Below the pieces are notes generated by a model. It made no database searches and was not told the origin of the DNA. It was given only the letters and a program-made list of their open reading frames with translations. Shown one piece after another: positions 10,299 through 19,716 of a stretch of 64,000 nt of DNA. How positions within the stretch are numbered: the first letter of the stretch is position 1; the number at the start of each line of letters is the position of its first letter. The translations under genes and the position numbers were made by a program. Source of the stretch: Proluteimonas flavola (lineage in GTDB: Bacteria; Pseudomonadota; Gammaproteobacteria; Xanthomonadales; Xanthomonadaceae); contig NZ_JAIWPU010000009.1 in NCBI RefSeq assembly GCF_021191705.1, positions 62,001 through 126,000 of the forward strand, written 5' to 3'.

Positions 10299-11252
10299 AT
10301 GCATCATCCGGTTGGCTTCGGCGGCGGTGACCAGCGGCGGGTGCCGGTGTTCTCGCACCCGGGCCTGCTGGACCACGACACCGGTCCCGGCCATGCCGAG
10401 CGCCCCGAGCGCCTGGCCGCCGTCATCGAGGCGCTGCGCGCCGCCTTCCCCGATCTCGATCTGCGCCAGGCGCCGCCCGCGACCCGCGGCCAGCTGCTGC
10501 GCGTCCACGACGCCACGCTGCTCGCGACGGTGCTCGATTCGCAGCCCAGCGGGCGCATCCCGCTCGACAGCGACACCGTGCTCTCGCCGGGCTCGGCCCA
10601 GGCCGCGCTGCATGCCGCCGGCGCCGGCGTCGCCGCGGTCGACGCGGTGCAGGGCGGCGGCGAGCGCCGTGTGTTCTGCGCGGTGCGCCCGCCGGGCCAC
10701 CACGCCACCGCCGACATCGCGATGGGCTTCTGCCTGTTCAACAACATCGCCGTCGCGGCCGCGCACGCGCTGGAGCGCTACGGCCTGACCCGGATCTCGA
10801 TCGTCGATTTCGACGTGCACCACGGCAACGGCACCCAGGCGATCTTCGAGGCCGAACCGCGCGTGCAGTACGTCAGCTCGCACCAGCTGCCGCTGTTTCC
10901 CGACACCGGGCGGCGCGACGAGCGTGGGGTCGGCAACATCCTCAATCTGCCGCTCACCGCCGGCACCGGCAGCCGGCGCTTCTGCGAGGCCTGGCGCGAA
11001 CGGCTGCTGCCCGAGATCGATGCGTTCGCGCCGCAACTGCTGATGATCTCGGCAGGCTTCGATGCGCACTGGCGCGACCCGCTGGCCCAACTGCAGCTCG
11101 ACGCCGAGGATTTCGGCTGGCTGACCGGCGAACTCGTGACCATCGCCGAGCGGCATTGCGAGGGCCGGATCGTCTCGATGCTCGAGGGCGGTTACGACCT
11201 CCAGGCGCTGCGCGAAAGCAGTGTCGCGCATTTGCGCGCATTGGCTGGCTGA
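10299..11252 (+). CDS. histone deacetylase-family (class II-like) zinc amidohydrolase
   Basis: The 317-residue protein belongs to the arginase/deacetylase superfamily. Catalytic motifs are present in order: RPPGHHA (tandem His), DFDVHHGNGT (zinc-binding Asp and His), SAGFDAHWRDPL (second zinc Asp) and EGGYDL. Bacterial members deacetylate polyamines, acetoin-related or other small acetylated amines, or act on lysine-acetylated proteins. The substrate here is unknown. It starts 3 bases after pduO, so it is probably in the same transcript, although no metabolic link to cobalamin is known to me. Confidence 0.9.
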   Translation: MHHPVGFGGGDQRRVPVFSHPGLLDHDTGPGHAERPERLAAVIEALRAAFPDLDLRQAPPATRGQLLRVHDATLLATVLDSQPSGRIPLDSDTVLSPGSAQAALHAAGAGVAAVDAVQGGGERRVFCAVRPPGHHATADIAMGFCLFNNIAVAAAHALERYGLTRISIVDFDVHHGNGTQAIFEAEPRVQYVSSHQLPLFPDTGRRDERGVGNILNLPLTAGTGSRRFCEAWRERLLPEIDAFAPQLLMISAGFDAHWRDPLAQLQLDAEDFGWLTGELVTIAERHCEGRIVSMLEGGYDLQALRESSVAHLRALAG

Positions 11253-11387
11253 CATGTCGCCAGCCGGTATCGCAGCGGCGCGAAATCCATCGAGATCGCA
11301 GGTGAACAGGATGTATGGAGACCGCATTGCCGCTGCCCGGTGGATCGGTCATGCTGGCGCCCGTTTTTCCCGCTGAACGGATCCGTC

Positions 11388-13856
11388 GTGCGCACAGCCC
11401 TCCGCCTGCTCCCCCTGCCGTTCTGCATCGCGGTTTCGCTGTCCGCACAGGCCGACGACCGGCAGCGTCCGAACTACTGGGCGCTGTGCCCGATCGAGGA
11501 CGCGGTGCCGGCCTTCACCGATGCACAGGCACCGGTGGGCACGATCGAGGACCGCGAGCGGCAGCCCACCGATATCGACGGCGACGCCTTCGACGGCCTG
11601 TCCGGCGTGGACAGCGACTTCACCGGCAACGTCAGCGGCAACGTGACCCTGCGCCGCGGCGACCAGTTCCTCGGCACCGACGATCTGCAGTTCTCGCAGG
11701 ACGACGGCACCTTCGTCGCCGAAGGCAACGTGCGCTACCAGGACCGCGGCATGCGCGTGGTGGCGGATCGCGTGGAAGGCGACACGATCGCCGAGTCCTA
11801 CCGCATGGACAGCGTGCAGTACCAGCTGACCGCACGCCGCGGCAATGGCGGCGCCGACCACATCCGCATGGACGGCACCATCGGCGCCCTGCTCGGCTCG
11901 ACCTACTCGACCTGTACGCCCAGCGACCGCTGGTGGGAACTGAAGGCCGGGCAGATCGACATCGACACCGACATGGGCATGGGCACCGCGCGCAATGCGA
12001 CCCTGCGCGTGGGCAAGGTGCCGGTGCTGTACGTGCCGTGGTTCCGCTTCCCGATCGACGAACGCCGCCTGTCGGGTCTGCTGTTCCCGCGCATCTCGCA
12101 GTCCGGCCGCAACGGCTTCGACTACACCCAGCCGATCTACCTCAACCTCGCGCCGAACTACGACATGACGCTCGAGCCGCGCTTCATGAGCCGGCGTGGC
12201 GTGCAACTGGGTACCGAGTTCCGGTTCCAGGCCGATCGCGCGCGCGGCGAGCTGGACCTGGCCTATCTGCCGTCGGACAAGCTGGCCAGCCGTGAACGGG
12301 AACTGGAAGAAGAGCAGGTGCCGATCGTCGAGAACCGGCGCAAGGACGACCGCGCGTTCCTGGGCTTCGGCGGTTCGCTGGACATCAACCCGACCTGGCA
12401 GGGCCGCGCCAACCTGACCTGGATGAGCGATCCAAGGTATCTGGAGGACTCCAGCAACAACGTCGACGGCATCTCGTCGGTCAGCGCGCTGAGCCAGATC
12501 GGCGTGTTCGGCCAGGGCAGGTCCGGCGATCGCGGCTACTGGAACGCGAGCGTACTCGGCGACTACCAGATGCTGACCGACTACACGCTTCGCGAATCGG
12601 TCCTGCCCTACAACCGCCTGCCGCACGCATCGTTCACGTGGCAGCGCCCCTACGGCCGCTGGATCAATGCCGGCGTCGACACCACCGCGACGCGTTTCGC
12701 GCATCTCGACGATGCCGCGCGCCCGGGTGGCAGCCGACTCGACCTCAAGCCCTACATTTCGCTGCCATTCGAAGGCGCGGCGTGGTTCGTGCGTCCAACG
12801 CTGGCCTGGCGCCACACCAGCTATGCGCTCGATCGCGCGCTGGCCGACCAGATCGCCGAGCAGCGCGCACGCGCCGAACTGGGCATTCCCGGCAACCAGC
12901 CTGTACCCGCCGATACGCTGGCGCTCTACAGCAACAGCTCCCCGAGCCGCAGCCAGCCCATCAGCTCGATCGACGCCGGCCTGTTCTTCGACCGCAACAC
13001 CAGCTGGCGTGGCGAGGAGTATCTGCACACGCTCGAGCCGCGACTGTTCTATCTCAATTCTCCGTATCGTGACCAGTCCGCGCTGCCGCTGTTCGACACC
13101 ACGCCGCTGACCTTCGGCTGGGGCCAGCTGTTCCGCGACAACCGCTACTCGGGCGCCGACCGCCAGGCGGACGCGAACCAGGTCACGATGGCCGTCAGTA
13201 CGCGCCTGATCCGGGAATCCGATGGACAGGAAAAGCTGTCCGCGAGCCTCGGGCAGATCGTCTATCTCTCCGATTCCCGGGTCACCACCCCCGGCGAGAC
13301 GCAGGTCGAGCAGGGCCGTTCGGCCTGGGTCACCGACGCCACCTACGCGATCAACGACCGCTGGACGGTCAGTGCCGGCTACCAGTGGGACCCCAAGTTC
13401 CGTCGCGAAGATCTGATGTCGCTGCGGACGCGCTATCTGATCGGCGAAGAGGGCATCGTCAATTTCGCCTATCGCCGCCGTGCGGATCTGATCGAGCAGG
13501 CCGACCTGTCCTTCCTGTACCCGATCAGCCCGGCCTGGAGCATCGTGGGCCGCTATTACTACTCGTTCACCGACAATCGCCTGCTCGAGGCGGTCGCCGG
13601 CGTGCAGTGGGACAGCTGCTGCCTCGCGGCGCGCGTCGTCGGCCGCCGCTACCTGCGCAACCGCCAGGGCGAACTGAACAACGCCATCATGTTCGAACTT
13701 GAACTGAAGGGCCTGGGCTCGGCCGGACCCAACACGGAAGACCGTTTGCGCCGTGCTATTCTCGGTTATTACCGCGATGACCTCTATCTCGTGCCGCCGT
13801 CCGAGCTGCGCAACAGCGACGACGATGAGACCCTGACCCCCGGCCTGAGCCAATGA
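11388..13856 (+). CDS. lptD: LPS-assembly outer-membrane protein LptD
   Basis: The 822-residue outer-membrane protein inserts lipopolysaccharide into the outer leaflet with its partner LptE. A signal peptide (residues 1-22, ending SLSAQA) precedes an OstA-type N-terminal domain (about 55-170) and a large beta-barrel. The four disulfide cysteines expected of LptD are all present: C34 (ALCPIED), C176 (YSTCTPSDRWWEL) and the adjacent pair C744-C745 (WDSCCLAARV), matching the E. coli arrangement C31/C173/C724/C725. The GTG at 11388 is chosen because it begins exactly at the signal peptide (VRTALRLLPLPF); an in-frame start at 11340 would add 16 non-conserved residues. The final base block overlaps surA by ATGA. 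Confidence 0.95.
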   Translation: MRTALRLLPLPFCIAVSLSAQADDRQRPNYWALCPIEDAVPAFTDAQAPVGTIEDRERQPTDIDGDAFDGLSGVDSDFTGNVSGNVTLRRGDQFLGTDDLQFSQDDGTFVAEGNVRYQDRGMRVVADRVEGDTIAESYRMDSVQYQLTARRGNGGADHIRMDGTIGALLGSTYSTCTPSDRWWELKAGQIDIDTDMGMGTARNATLRVGKVPVLYVPWFRFPIDERRLSGLLFPRISQSGRNGFDYTQPIYLNLAPNYDMTLEPRFMSRRGVQLGTEFRFQADRARGELDLAYLPSDKLASRERELEEEQVPIVENRRKDDRAFLGFGGSLDINPTWQGRANLTWMSDPRYLEDSSNNVDGISSVSALSQIGVFGQGRSGDRGYWNASVLGDYQMLTDYTLRESVLPYNRLPHASFTWQRPYGRWINAGVDTTATRFAHLDDAARPGGSRLDLKPYISLPFEGAAWFVRPTLAWRHTSYALDRALADQIAEQRARAELGIPGNQPVPADTLALYSNSSPSRSQPISSIDAGLFFDRNTSWRGEEYLHTLEPRLFYLNSPYRDQSALPLFDTTPLTFGWGQLFRDNRYSGADRQADANQVTMAVSTRLIRESDGQEKLSASLGQIVYLSDSRVTTPGETQVEQGRSAWVTDATYAINDRWTVSAGYQWDPKFRREDLMSLRTRYLIGEEGIVNFAYRRRADLIEQADLSFLYPISPAWSIVGRYYYSFTDNRLLEAVAGVQWDSCCLAARVVGRRYLRNRQGELNNAIMFELELKGLGSAGPNTEDRLRRAILGYYRDDLYLVPPSELRNSDDDETLTPGLSQ

Positions 13857-15172
13857 AGACACTGATCTATTCCCTCGCGGCCGCCGCCGCGCTGTTCGCA
13901 TCGACTGCGCACGCGCAGGACCTGCAGCCGCTGGACCGCATCGCCGCCGTCGTCGACGAGGACGTGATCCTCGCCAGCGAGCTCGAGCGCGCGGTCGCCA
14001 ACATCCGCGGCCAGTACGCGACCCGGCAGGACCAGTTGCCGCCGCAGGAGATCCTCGAGCGCCAGGTGCTGGAGCGCCTGATCACGATGCGCCTGCAGAC
14101 CGCGAACGCGCAGCGCACAGGCGTGCGCGTCAGCGACCAGGAGGTCGACCAGGCCATCGCCGCGATCGCCCAGCAGAACAACTTCACGATGGATCAGCTG
14201 CGCCAGCAGCTGGCGGGCGACGGCATGTCGTTCGACGACTTCCGCACCTCGCTGCGCGAGGAGCTGATGATCCAGCGCATGCGCCAGCGCTTCGCCCAGA
14301 CCCGCATCTCGGTCAGCGATGCCGAGGTGGATGCGGCGCTGTCGGCCGAAGCGACCGGCGCGCAGTACCGTCTGGCGCACATCCTGGTGGCGCTGCCGGA
14401 AGGCGCGACGCCGGAGCAGATCCAGACCGGCCAGCAGAAGATCGACGGTATCAAGTCCCTGCTCGACCGCAACGAGATGGAATTCTCCGCCGCGGCCGTG
14501 CGCTATTCCGACAGCCCGAACGCGCTGGAGGGCGGCGATCTGGGCTGGCGCCGCGCCGACGAGATTCCGGCTGCGTTCGCGACCGCGGTGACCTCGCTGC
14601 AGCCGGGCCAGACGATCGGCCCGATCCGCGGCCCCAGCGGCTTCCAGCTGCTGCAGCTGGTCGACCGCCGCGAGGCCTCGCAATCGGCCGATACCGGTTC
14701 GGTCACCGAATACCAGGCGCGTCACATCCTGATCCGCAGCGAGCCGGGCAACGACGCCGCCGCCAAGGGCCGCGCGGACAGCCTGCGCGCCCGCATCGTC
14801 GGCGGCGCCGACTTCGCCGAAGTCGCGCGAGAGGACTCCGAAGACAACGCCACCAAGGCCAACGGCGGCGATCTCGGCTGGTTCACCCAGGACGAGTTCG
14901 GCCCCGATTTCGGCGGCCAGGTCGCGGCGATCGGCGACGGCGACGTCTCCGAGCCCTTCCGCACGCAGGCTGGCTGGCACATCGTCCAGCGCCAGGCCAC
15001 GCGCCAGACCGCCGGCAACGACAACAACCGCCGTGCCCAGGCGCGCGAGGCCATCGGCCAGCGCAAGCTCGAGGACGAGTGGGACCGCTACGTGCGCGAG
15101 CTGCGCGGCGAAGCCTATGTCAGCGTCCGCGTCGGTCCGAACCGCGATCCCGAGATCGGCAGCGGCGGCTGA
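13853..15172 (+). CDS. surA: periplasmic chaperone and peptidyl-prolyl isomerase SurA
   Basis: The 439-residue periplasmic chaperone for outer-membrane proteins has a signal peptide (LIYSLAAAAALFASTAHA) and an N-terminal SurA domain beginning PLDRIAAVVDEDVILASELE. Two parvulin PpiC domains follow, at about residues 173-275 and 288-390, marked by YRLAHILVALPEG and YQARHILIRSEPG. It overlaps the end of lptD by 4 bases, fitting its role in folding LptD and other barrels. Confidence 0.95.
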   Translation: MKTLIYSLAAAAALFASTAHAQDLQPLDRIAAVVDEDVILASELERAVANIRGQYATRQDQLPPQEILERQVLERLITMRLQTANAQRTGVRVSDQEVDQAIAAIAQQNNFTMDQLRQQLAGDGMSFDDFRTSLREELMIQRMRQRFAQTRISVSDAEVDAALSAEATGAQYRLAHILVALPEGATPEQIQTGQQKIDGIKSLLDRNEMEFSAAAVRYSDSPNALEGGDLGWRRADEIPAAFATAVTSLQPGQTIGPIRGPSGFQLLQLVDRREASQSADTGSVTEYQARHILIRSEPGNDAAAKGRADSLRARIVGGADFAEVAREDSEDNATKANGGDLGWFTQDEFGPDFGGQVAAIGDGDVSEPFRTQAGWHIVQRQATRQTAGNDNNRRAQAREAIGQRKLEDEWDRYVRELRGEAYVSVRVGPNRDPEIGSGG

Positions 15173-15173
15173 G

Positions 15174-16154
15174 ATGCGATCCGTCCGGTTGGCGCTGGTC
15201 CCGGGCGAACCGGCCGGCGTCGGGCCGGAACTCTGCGTGCGCGCCGCCTGGCGCGCCTGGGACTGCGACCTCGTCGCCATCGGCGACCGTCCCACCCTGC
15301 AACGCGCGGCCGATGCGATCGGCCTGTCGATCGCCTTCACCGATGCGCAAGCCACCGACGTGGCGCCCGGCACGTTGCGCCTGATCGAACTGCCGCACGC
15401 CGCGGCCACCGCCTCCGGTATCCCCGATCCGCGCAACGCCCGCAGCGTGCTCGACGGCCTGTTGCATGCCGCGGCCGGCTGCCGCGACGGCCGCTTCGAC
15501 GGCATGGTCACCGGCCCGGTACACAAGGCGGCGATCAACGCCGGCGGCGTGCCCTACACCGGCACCACCGAACTGCTGGCCCACGATGCCGGCTGCGATG
15601 TGGTGATGATGCTGGCCAACCCGACGCTCCGGGTCGCGCTGGCGACCACCCATCTGCCGCTGCGCGACGTCCCCGACGCGATCACCGCGCCGCTGCTCGA
15701 ACGCGTCATCAACATCCTCGACGCTGCGCTGCGCACGGATTTCGGCATCGCCGCGCCGCGCATCGCGGTGCTCGGCCTCAATCCGCATGCGGGCGAAGCC
15801 GGACATCTCGGGCACGAGGAAATCGAGACCATCACGCCGCTGCTCGAGCGCCTGCGCGCGCACGGCCTGCTGCTCGAAGGTCCGCTGCCAGCGGATACCG
15901 CATTCCTGCCGGCGCGCCTGGCGAACGTCGACGCGGTGCTGGCGATGTACCACGACCAGGGCCTGCCGGTGCTCAAGTACGCCGGCTTCGAATCGGCGGT
16001 GAACCTGACCCTCGGCCTGCCCTACCCGCGCGTCGCGGTCGACCACGGCACCGCGCTGGAACTGGCCGGCAGCGGCCGCGCCGACCCGTCGAGCCTGTTC
16101 GCCGCGATCGCACAGTGCAGCGCGCTCGGCCGCAACCGCAGGCGCGCGGCATGA
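15174..16154 (+). CDS. pdxA: 4-hydroxythreonine-4-phosphate dehydrogenase PdxA
   Basis: This 326-residue enzyme oxidises 4-phosphohydroxy-threonine in pyridoxal-phosphate synthesis (DXP-dependent route). Signature elements include PGEPAGVGPELC at the N-terminus, the active-site segment VTGPVHKAAIN with PYTGTTELLA, the metal-binding histidines in NPHAGEAG and YHDQGLPVLKY, and VDHGTALELAGSG near the end. It starts 1 base after surA in the classical lptD-surA-pdxA-rsmA-apaGH order. Confidence 0.95.
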   Translation: MRSVRLALVPGEPAGVGPELCVRAAWRAWDCDLVAIGDRPTLQRAADAIGLSIAFTDAQATDVAPGTLRLIELPHAAATASGIPDPRNARSVLDGLLHAAAGCRDGRFDGMVTGPVHKAAINAGGVPYTGTTELLAHDAGCDVVMMLANPTLRVALATTHLPLRDVPDAITAPLLERVINILDAALRTDFGIAAPRIAVLGLNPHAGEAGHLGHEEIETITPLLERLRAHGLLLEGPLPADTAFLPARLANVDAVLAMYHDQGLPVLKYAGFESAVNLTLGLPYPRVAVDHGTALELAGSGRADPSSLFAAIAQCSALGRNRRRAA

Positions 16155-16498
16155 GCGCGGACGGCACGATCGGCTGGGAGGATTTCATGCGCGTCGACCT
16201 GCGCGTGGGCCGCGTGGTGTCGGCCGAGCCGTTCCCGGAAGCGCGCCGCCCGGCCTACATCCTCCATGTCGATTTCGGCCCGGAGCTCGGCGTGCGCAAG
16301 TCCAGCGCGCAGATCACCGCGCACTACGCGCCCGAGGCGCTGGTCGGCCGGCTGGTCGTCGGCGTGGTCAACTTCCCCCCGAAGCAGATCGGGCCGCTGA
16401 TGTCCGAATGCCTGGTTACCGGCTTCCACGATGCCGATGGCCACGTGCGCCTGTGCATGCCCGACGGCGACGTCGCGCCCGGTACCCGCCTGCTGTGA
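16151..16498 (+). CDS. CsaA-type tRNA-binding-domain protein
   Basis: This 115-residue protein consists only of the EMAP-II/Trbp OB-fold (DLRVGRVVSAEPFPEARRPA; later PPKQIGPLMSECLVTGF), the domain that in synthetases binds tRNA. Stand-alone versions are called CsaA or YgjH, and a chaperone or tRNA-binding role is proposed. The start overlaps the pdxA stop as ATGA (16151-16154). Its insertion between pdxA and rsmA is a local variation on the usual gene order. Confidence 0.85.
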   Translation: MSADGTIGWEDFMRVDLRVGRVVSAEPFPEARRPAYILHVDFGPELGVRKSSAQITAHYAPEALVGRLVVGVVNFPPKQIGPLMSECLVTGFHDADGHVRLCMPDGDVAPGTRLL

Positions 16499-16532
16499 TC
16501 TCCCCCTCCATACGCTTCGGCTTGACCACACG

Positions 16533-17342
16533 ATGATGCGTTCCCCTGCCGCGCCCGGCGCGTTCTCCGAGCCGCCGAAGAAATCCCTCGGCCAGAATTT
16601 CCTGCACGAGCGCGGCGTCGTGGATCGCATCGTGCTCGCGGTGAATCCGCAGCCCGGCGACCGGCTCGTCGAGATCGGCCCGGGCCAGGGCGCGATGACC
16701 TTCCCGCTGCTCGAGCGCCACGGCGCGCTGACCGCGATCGAGTTCGACCGCGACCTGCTCGAACCGCTGACCCTGCAGGCCGCCACGCACGGCGAACTGA
16801 ACCTGATCCACGCGAACGTGCTCGATGTCGACTTCACCGCGCTCGCGGGCGACGCGCCGATCCGGCTCGTCGGCAACCTGCCCTACAACCTGTCCTCGCC
16901 GATCCTGTTCCACGCGCTCGACCATGCGGCAGTCGTCACCGACATGCATTTCATGCTGCAGAAGGAAGTCGTCGAGCGCATGGCGTCCGGCCCGGGCAGC
17001 AAGGTCTACGGCCGCCTGAGCGTGATGCTGCAGGCCTATTGCGAAGTGACGATGCTGTTTGTCGTCGGGCCCGGCGCATTCCGTCCGCCGCCGAAGGTGG
17101 ACTCGGCGGTCGTGCGGCTGAAGCCGCGCGCACCCGAAACCGTCGGCATCGACGATCCACGCCGCTTCTCCGACATCGTGCGCGCCGCGTTCGGCCAGCG
17201 CCGCAAGACGCTGCGCAATGCCCTGTCGGACGTCATGGACGGCGATGCGATCGCGGCTGCGGGCATCGATCCGCAACTGCGCGCCGAGCAGCTCGCGGTC
17301 GCGGATTTCGTGCGTCTGGCGAACCATCCGGTGACGACGTAG
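16533..17342 (+). CDS. rsmA: 16S rRNA dimethyladenosine transferase RsmA (KsgA)
   Basis: The 269-residue enzyme dimethylates A1518 and A1519 in the 3' helix of 16S rRNA during 30S maturation. All key motifs are present: KKSLGQNFLHE, the SAM-binding loop EIGPGQGAMTFPLLE and the catalytic NLPYN in LVGNLPYNLSSP. The C-terminal helical domain ends RKTLRNALSDV. Two adjacent ATGs at 16533 and 16536 could serve as start. Confidence 0.96.
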   Translation: MMRSPAAPGAFSEPPKKSLGQNFLHERGVVDRIVLAVNPQPGDRLVEIGPGQGAMTFPLLERHGALTAIEFDRDLLEPLTLQAATHGELNLIHANVLDVDFTALAGDAPIRLVGNLPYNLSSPILFHALDHAAVVTDMHFMLQKEVVERMASGPGSKVYGRLSVMLQAYCEVTMLFVVGPGAFRPPPKVDSAVVRLKPRAPETVGIDDPRRFSDIVRAAFGQRRKTLRNALSDVMDGDAIAAAGIDPQLRAEQLAVADFVRLANHPVTT

Positions 17343-17380
17343 TCGAAGCATTCATGGCCTGCGGATACACTGTCTCCAGC

Positions 17381-17764
17381 ATGGACGAGACAGCCGACTA
17401 CACCCTCGAGATCCAGATCGCGACGCGCTTCCTCGACGAGGAATCGACGCCCGACGACGACCGCTACGTGTTCGCCTACACCATCCGCATCCGCAACACC
17501 GGCCGTCTGCCCGCGCAGCTGATGGCCCGCCACTGGGTCATCACCGATGCCAATGGCCGGACCGAGGAAGTGCACGGCGACGGCGTGGTCGGCGAACAGC
17601 CGCGTCTGGAACCCGGCGAAGCCTTCACCTACACCTCGGGCGCGGTGCTCTCGACCGCGGTCGGCACGATGGAGGGGTCCTACGACATGGTCGGCGACGA
17701 CGGTGCGCAGTTCGATGCGCCGATCCCGCCGTTCACGCTCTCGATCCCGCGAACCCTGCACTGA
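17381..17764 (+). CDS. apaG: ApaG domain protein
   Basis: The 127-residue fibronectin-III-like protein aligns end to end with E. coli ApaG: DDDRYVFAYTIRIRNTGR, QLMARHWVITDANGR, VHGDGVVGEQP, YTSGAVLSTAVGTMEGSY. Its biochemical role is unresolved, although the ApaG domain occurs in ubiquitin-ligase adaptors elsewhere and is linked to cobalt/magnesium effects in enterics. The ATG at 17381 is preferred over 17354 because it reproduces the family length. It shares one base with the apaH start. Confidence 0.93.
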   Translation: MDETADYTLEIQIATRFLDEESTPDDDRYVFAYTIRIRNTGRLPAQLMARHWVITDANGRTEEVHGDGVVGEQPRLEPGEAFTYTSGAVLSTAVGTMEGSYDMVGDDGAQFDAPIPPFTLSIPRTLH

Positions 17765-18615
17765 TGGCTGTCTGGGCGATCGGCGATCTGCAGGGCTGCT
17801 ACGACCCCACGCAGCGACTGCTCGAAGCGATCCGCTTCGATCCGGCGGTCGACCGTCTGTGGTTCTGCGGCGATCTGGTCAACCGCGGCGGCGAATCGAT
17901 CGAGACGCTGCGGCTGGTGCATTCGCTGCGCGACAACGTGGTCAGCGTGCTCGGCAATCACGACCTCTCGCTGCTGGCCATCGCGGAGCGACGCGAGGAA
18001 GACCAGCGCAAGGTCAACGCCGACCTGCAGGGCGTGCTGTTCGCGCATGACCGGGATCTGTTGCTGGACTGGCTGCGCGCCTGTCCGCTGCTGCATGTCG
18101 ACCGCGACCTCGGCTGGATGATGCTGCACGCGGGCCTGGCGCCGCGCTGGGACGTCGACCTCGCCCAGCGCCATGCGCGCGAGATCGAACACAAGCTGCG
18201 CGGTCCGGGCTACAGGAAGCTGCTGCGCAACATGTACGGCGATCGCCCCGCGTGGTCGCCGAACCTGACCGGCTACGACCGCGACCGCGCGATCATCAAC
18301 GTGTTCACGCGCATGCGCTACTGCTCGCCGCGCGGGCGTATCGCGTTCGAGGAAAAGGGCACGCCCGGCACCCAGCAGCCCGGCATCTATCCCTGGTTCG
18401 AAGTGCCCGGACGCGCCGAGCGCGACCTGAAGATCGTCTGCGGCCACTGGTCGACGCTGGGCCTGTTCCTGGGCCTGGGCGTGCATGCGCTCGATACCGG
18501 CGCGGTCTGGGGCGGCAAGCTCACCGCGCTGCAGCTCGATGCCGAAACGCTGCACCTGGTGCAGGTGCCCGGTCGCGACGTGTCCGGCCTGCCGCCGCGA
18601 AAGGGCCAGGCCTGA
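17764..18615 (+). CDS. apaH: diadenosine tetraphosphatase ApaH (symmetrical)
   Basis: The 283-residue metallophosphoesterase cleaves Ap4A to two ADP. The phosphoesterase signature is complete: GDLQG, FCGDLVNRGGES, VLGNHDLSLL and later the CGHWSTLG motif. The start codon overlaps the apaG stop by one base (TGATG), so the two genes are coupled. Confidence 0.95.
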   Translation: MAVWAIGDLQGCYDPTQRLLEAIRFDPAVDRLWFCGDLVNRGGESIETLRLVHSLRDNVVSVLGNHDLSLLAIAERREEDQRKVNADLQGVLFAHDRDLLLDWLRACPLLHVDRDLGWMMLHAGLAPRWDVDLAQRHAREIEHKLRGPGYRKLLRNMYGDRPAWSPNLTGYDRDRAIINVFTRMRYCSPRGRIAFEEKGTPGTQQPGIYPWFEVPGRAERDLKIVCGHWSTLGLFLGLGVHALDTGAVWGGKLTALQLDAETLHLVQVPGRDVSGLPPRKGQA

Positions 18616-18620
18616 CGCGC

Positions 18621-19217
18621 ATGCGGGTGGTGGCGCGGCTCGCACTGGGCGCCCTGTTGTCCTGCATTGCCGTGCAGGCGGCCGCGATGCCGGCACTGGT
18701 CGACGCCGCGCGTGCGCAGGTCGGCGTGACCGTCCGCTACGACCCCGCCTACGCGCGCCTGTCCTATCCCGGCGGCGACGTGCCCGACGACCGAGGCGTC
18801 TGCACCGATGTCATCGTGCGCGCCCTGCGCACGCAGGGGCTGGATCTGCAGCGTGCGATCCACGAGGACATGCGCACCGCATTCGCCGCGTATCCACGCG
18901 ACTGGGGCGCCCGCGCGCCCGATCGCAACATCGATCACCGGCGCGTGCCCAACCAGATGCGCTGGTTCGAGCGGCAGGGCTGGCAACGCCCGATCGGCGA
19001 GAGGCCCGCGGATTTCCGGCCAGGCGACATCGTCGCCTGGCGCCTGCGCAGTGGCCAGCTGCACATCGGCATCGTGTCGGATCGCCGCAGCGCGGCGGGT
19101 ACGCCCTTGATCCTGCACAACATCGCCCGCGGCACGCGCGAGGAGGACCTGCTGTTCGATCACACGATCATCGGCCACTACCGGCCGGAGCCGCCCACTG
19201 TGCGCGCCGCGCGTTGA
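18621..19217 (+). CDS. DUF1287 exported protein, NlpC/P60-like fold candidate
   Basis: The 198-residue protein has a signal peptide (LALGALLSCIAVQAAA) and the DUF1287 core: VRYDPAYARLSYPGGDVP, DRGVCTDVIVRALR, RRVPNQMRWFERQG, FRPGDIVAWRL, LHIGIVSD and LILHNIARGT. The Cys in GVCTDV, the His in LHIGIV and the later His are arranged as in papain-like NlpC/P60 peptidases, so a periplasmic cell-wall hydrolase is plausible but unproven. It follows apaH by 5 bases and its stop abuts, without a spacer, the stop of folA on the other strand. Confidence 0.82.
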   Translation: MRVVARLALGALLSCIAVQAAAMPALVDAARAQVGVTVRYDPAYARLSYPGGDVPDDRGVCTDVIVRALRTQGLDLQRAIHEDMRTAFAAYPRDWGARAPDRNIDHRRVPNQMRWFERQGWQRPIGERPADFRPGDIVAWRLRSGQLHIGIVSDRRSAAGTPLILHNIARGTREEDLLFDHTIIGHYRPEPPTVRAAR

Positions 19218-19712
19218 TCAGGCGCGGCGATACTCGACGAACTCGAAGGCATGCGCATGGCGCGCATCGGCCGCATGCGGGGTGCGCGAGACCTCGCGCC
19301 ACGTCGCGGCATCCCAGGCGGGAAAGAACGCATCCGCGCCGTCGACCGCCGTGTCGACATGGGTCAGCTGCAACACGTCCGCCCGCGGCAGCGTGAGCGT
19401 GTAGATTTCGCCGCCACCGATGACGCACAGCTCGTTCGCGTTCTGCGCGCCCGCCACGACGATCGCCTCGTCGAGCGTCGCAACCACCTGCATGCCGTCG
19501 AACGGCGCCCGCCCGCTGCGGCTCAGCACGAGATTGCTGCGTCCGGGCAGCGCGCGTCCCAGCGATTCGGCAGTGCGTCGCCCCATCAGCACCGGCCTGC
19601 CGAGCGTCAGCGCCTTGAAGTGGCGGAAGTCGTCGGGTAGATGCCAGGGCATGGCGTTGCCGCGGCCGATGCCGCGGTTCCGGTCGAGGGCGGCGACGAG
19701 GGTCAGCTGCAT
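19218..19712 (-). CDS. folA: dihydrofolate reductase
   Basis: This 164-residue enzyme reduces dihydrofolate to tetrahydrofolate with NADPH. Typical DHFR segments are present: LTLVAALDRNRGIGRGNAMPWHLPDD (given by its parts LVAALD, GIGRGNAMPWHLP), GRPVLMGRRT, LVLSRS and CVIGGGEIYTLTLP. It is last on the lgt-thyA-folA transcript, 4 bases after thyA, so the enzyme that regenerates the folate consumed by ThyA is made with it. Confidence 0.96.
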   Translation of the reverse strand: MQLTLVAALDRNRGIGRGNAMPWHLPDDFRHFKALTLGRPVLMGRRTAESLGRALPGRSNLVLSRSGRAPFDGMQVVATLDEAIVVAGAQNANELCVIGGGEIYTLTLPRADVLQLTHVDTAVDGADAFFPAWDAATWREVSRTPHAADARHAHAFEFVEYRRA

Positions 19713-19716
19713 CGGA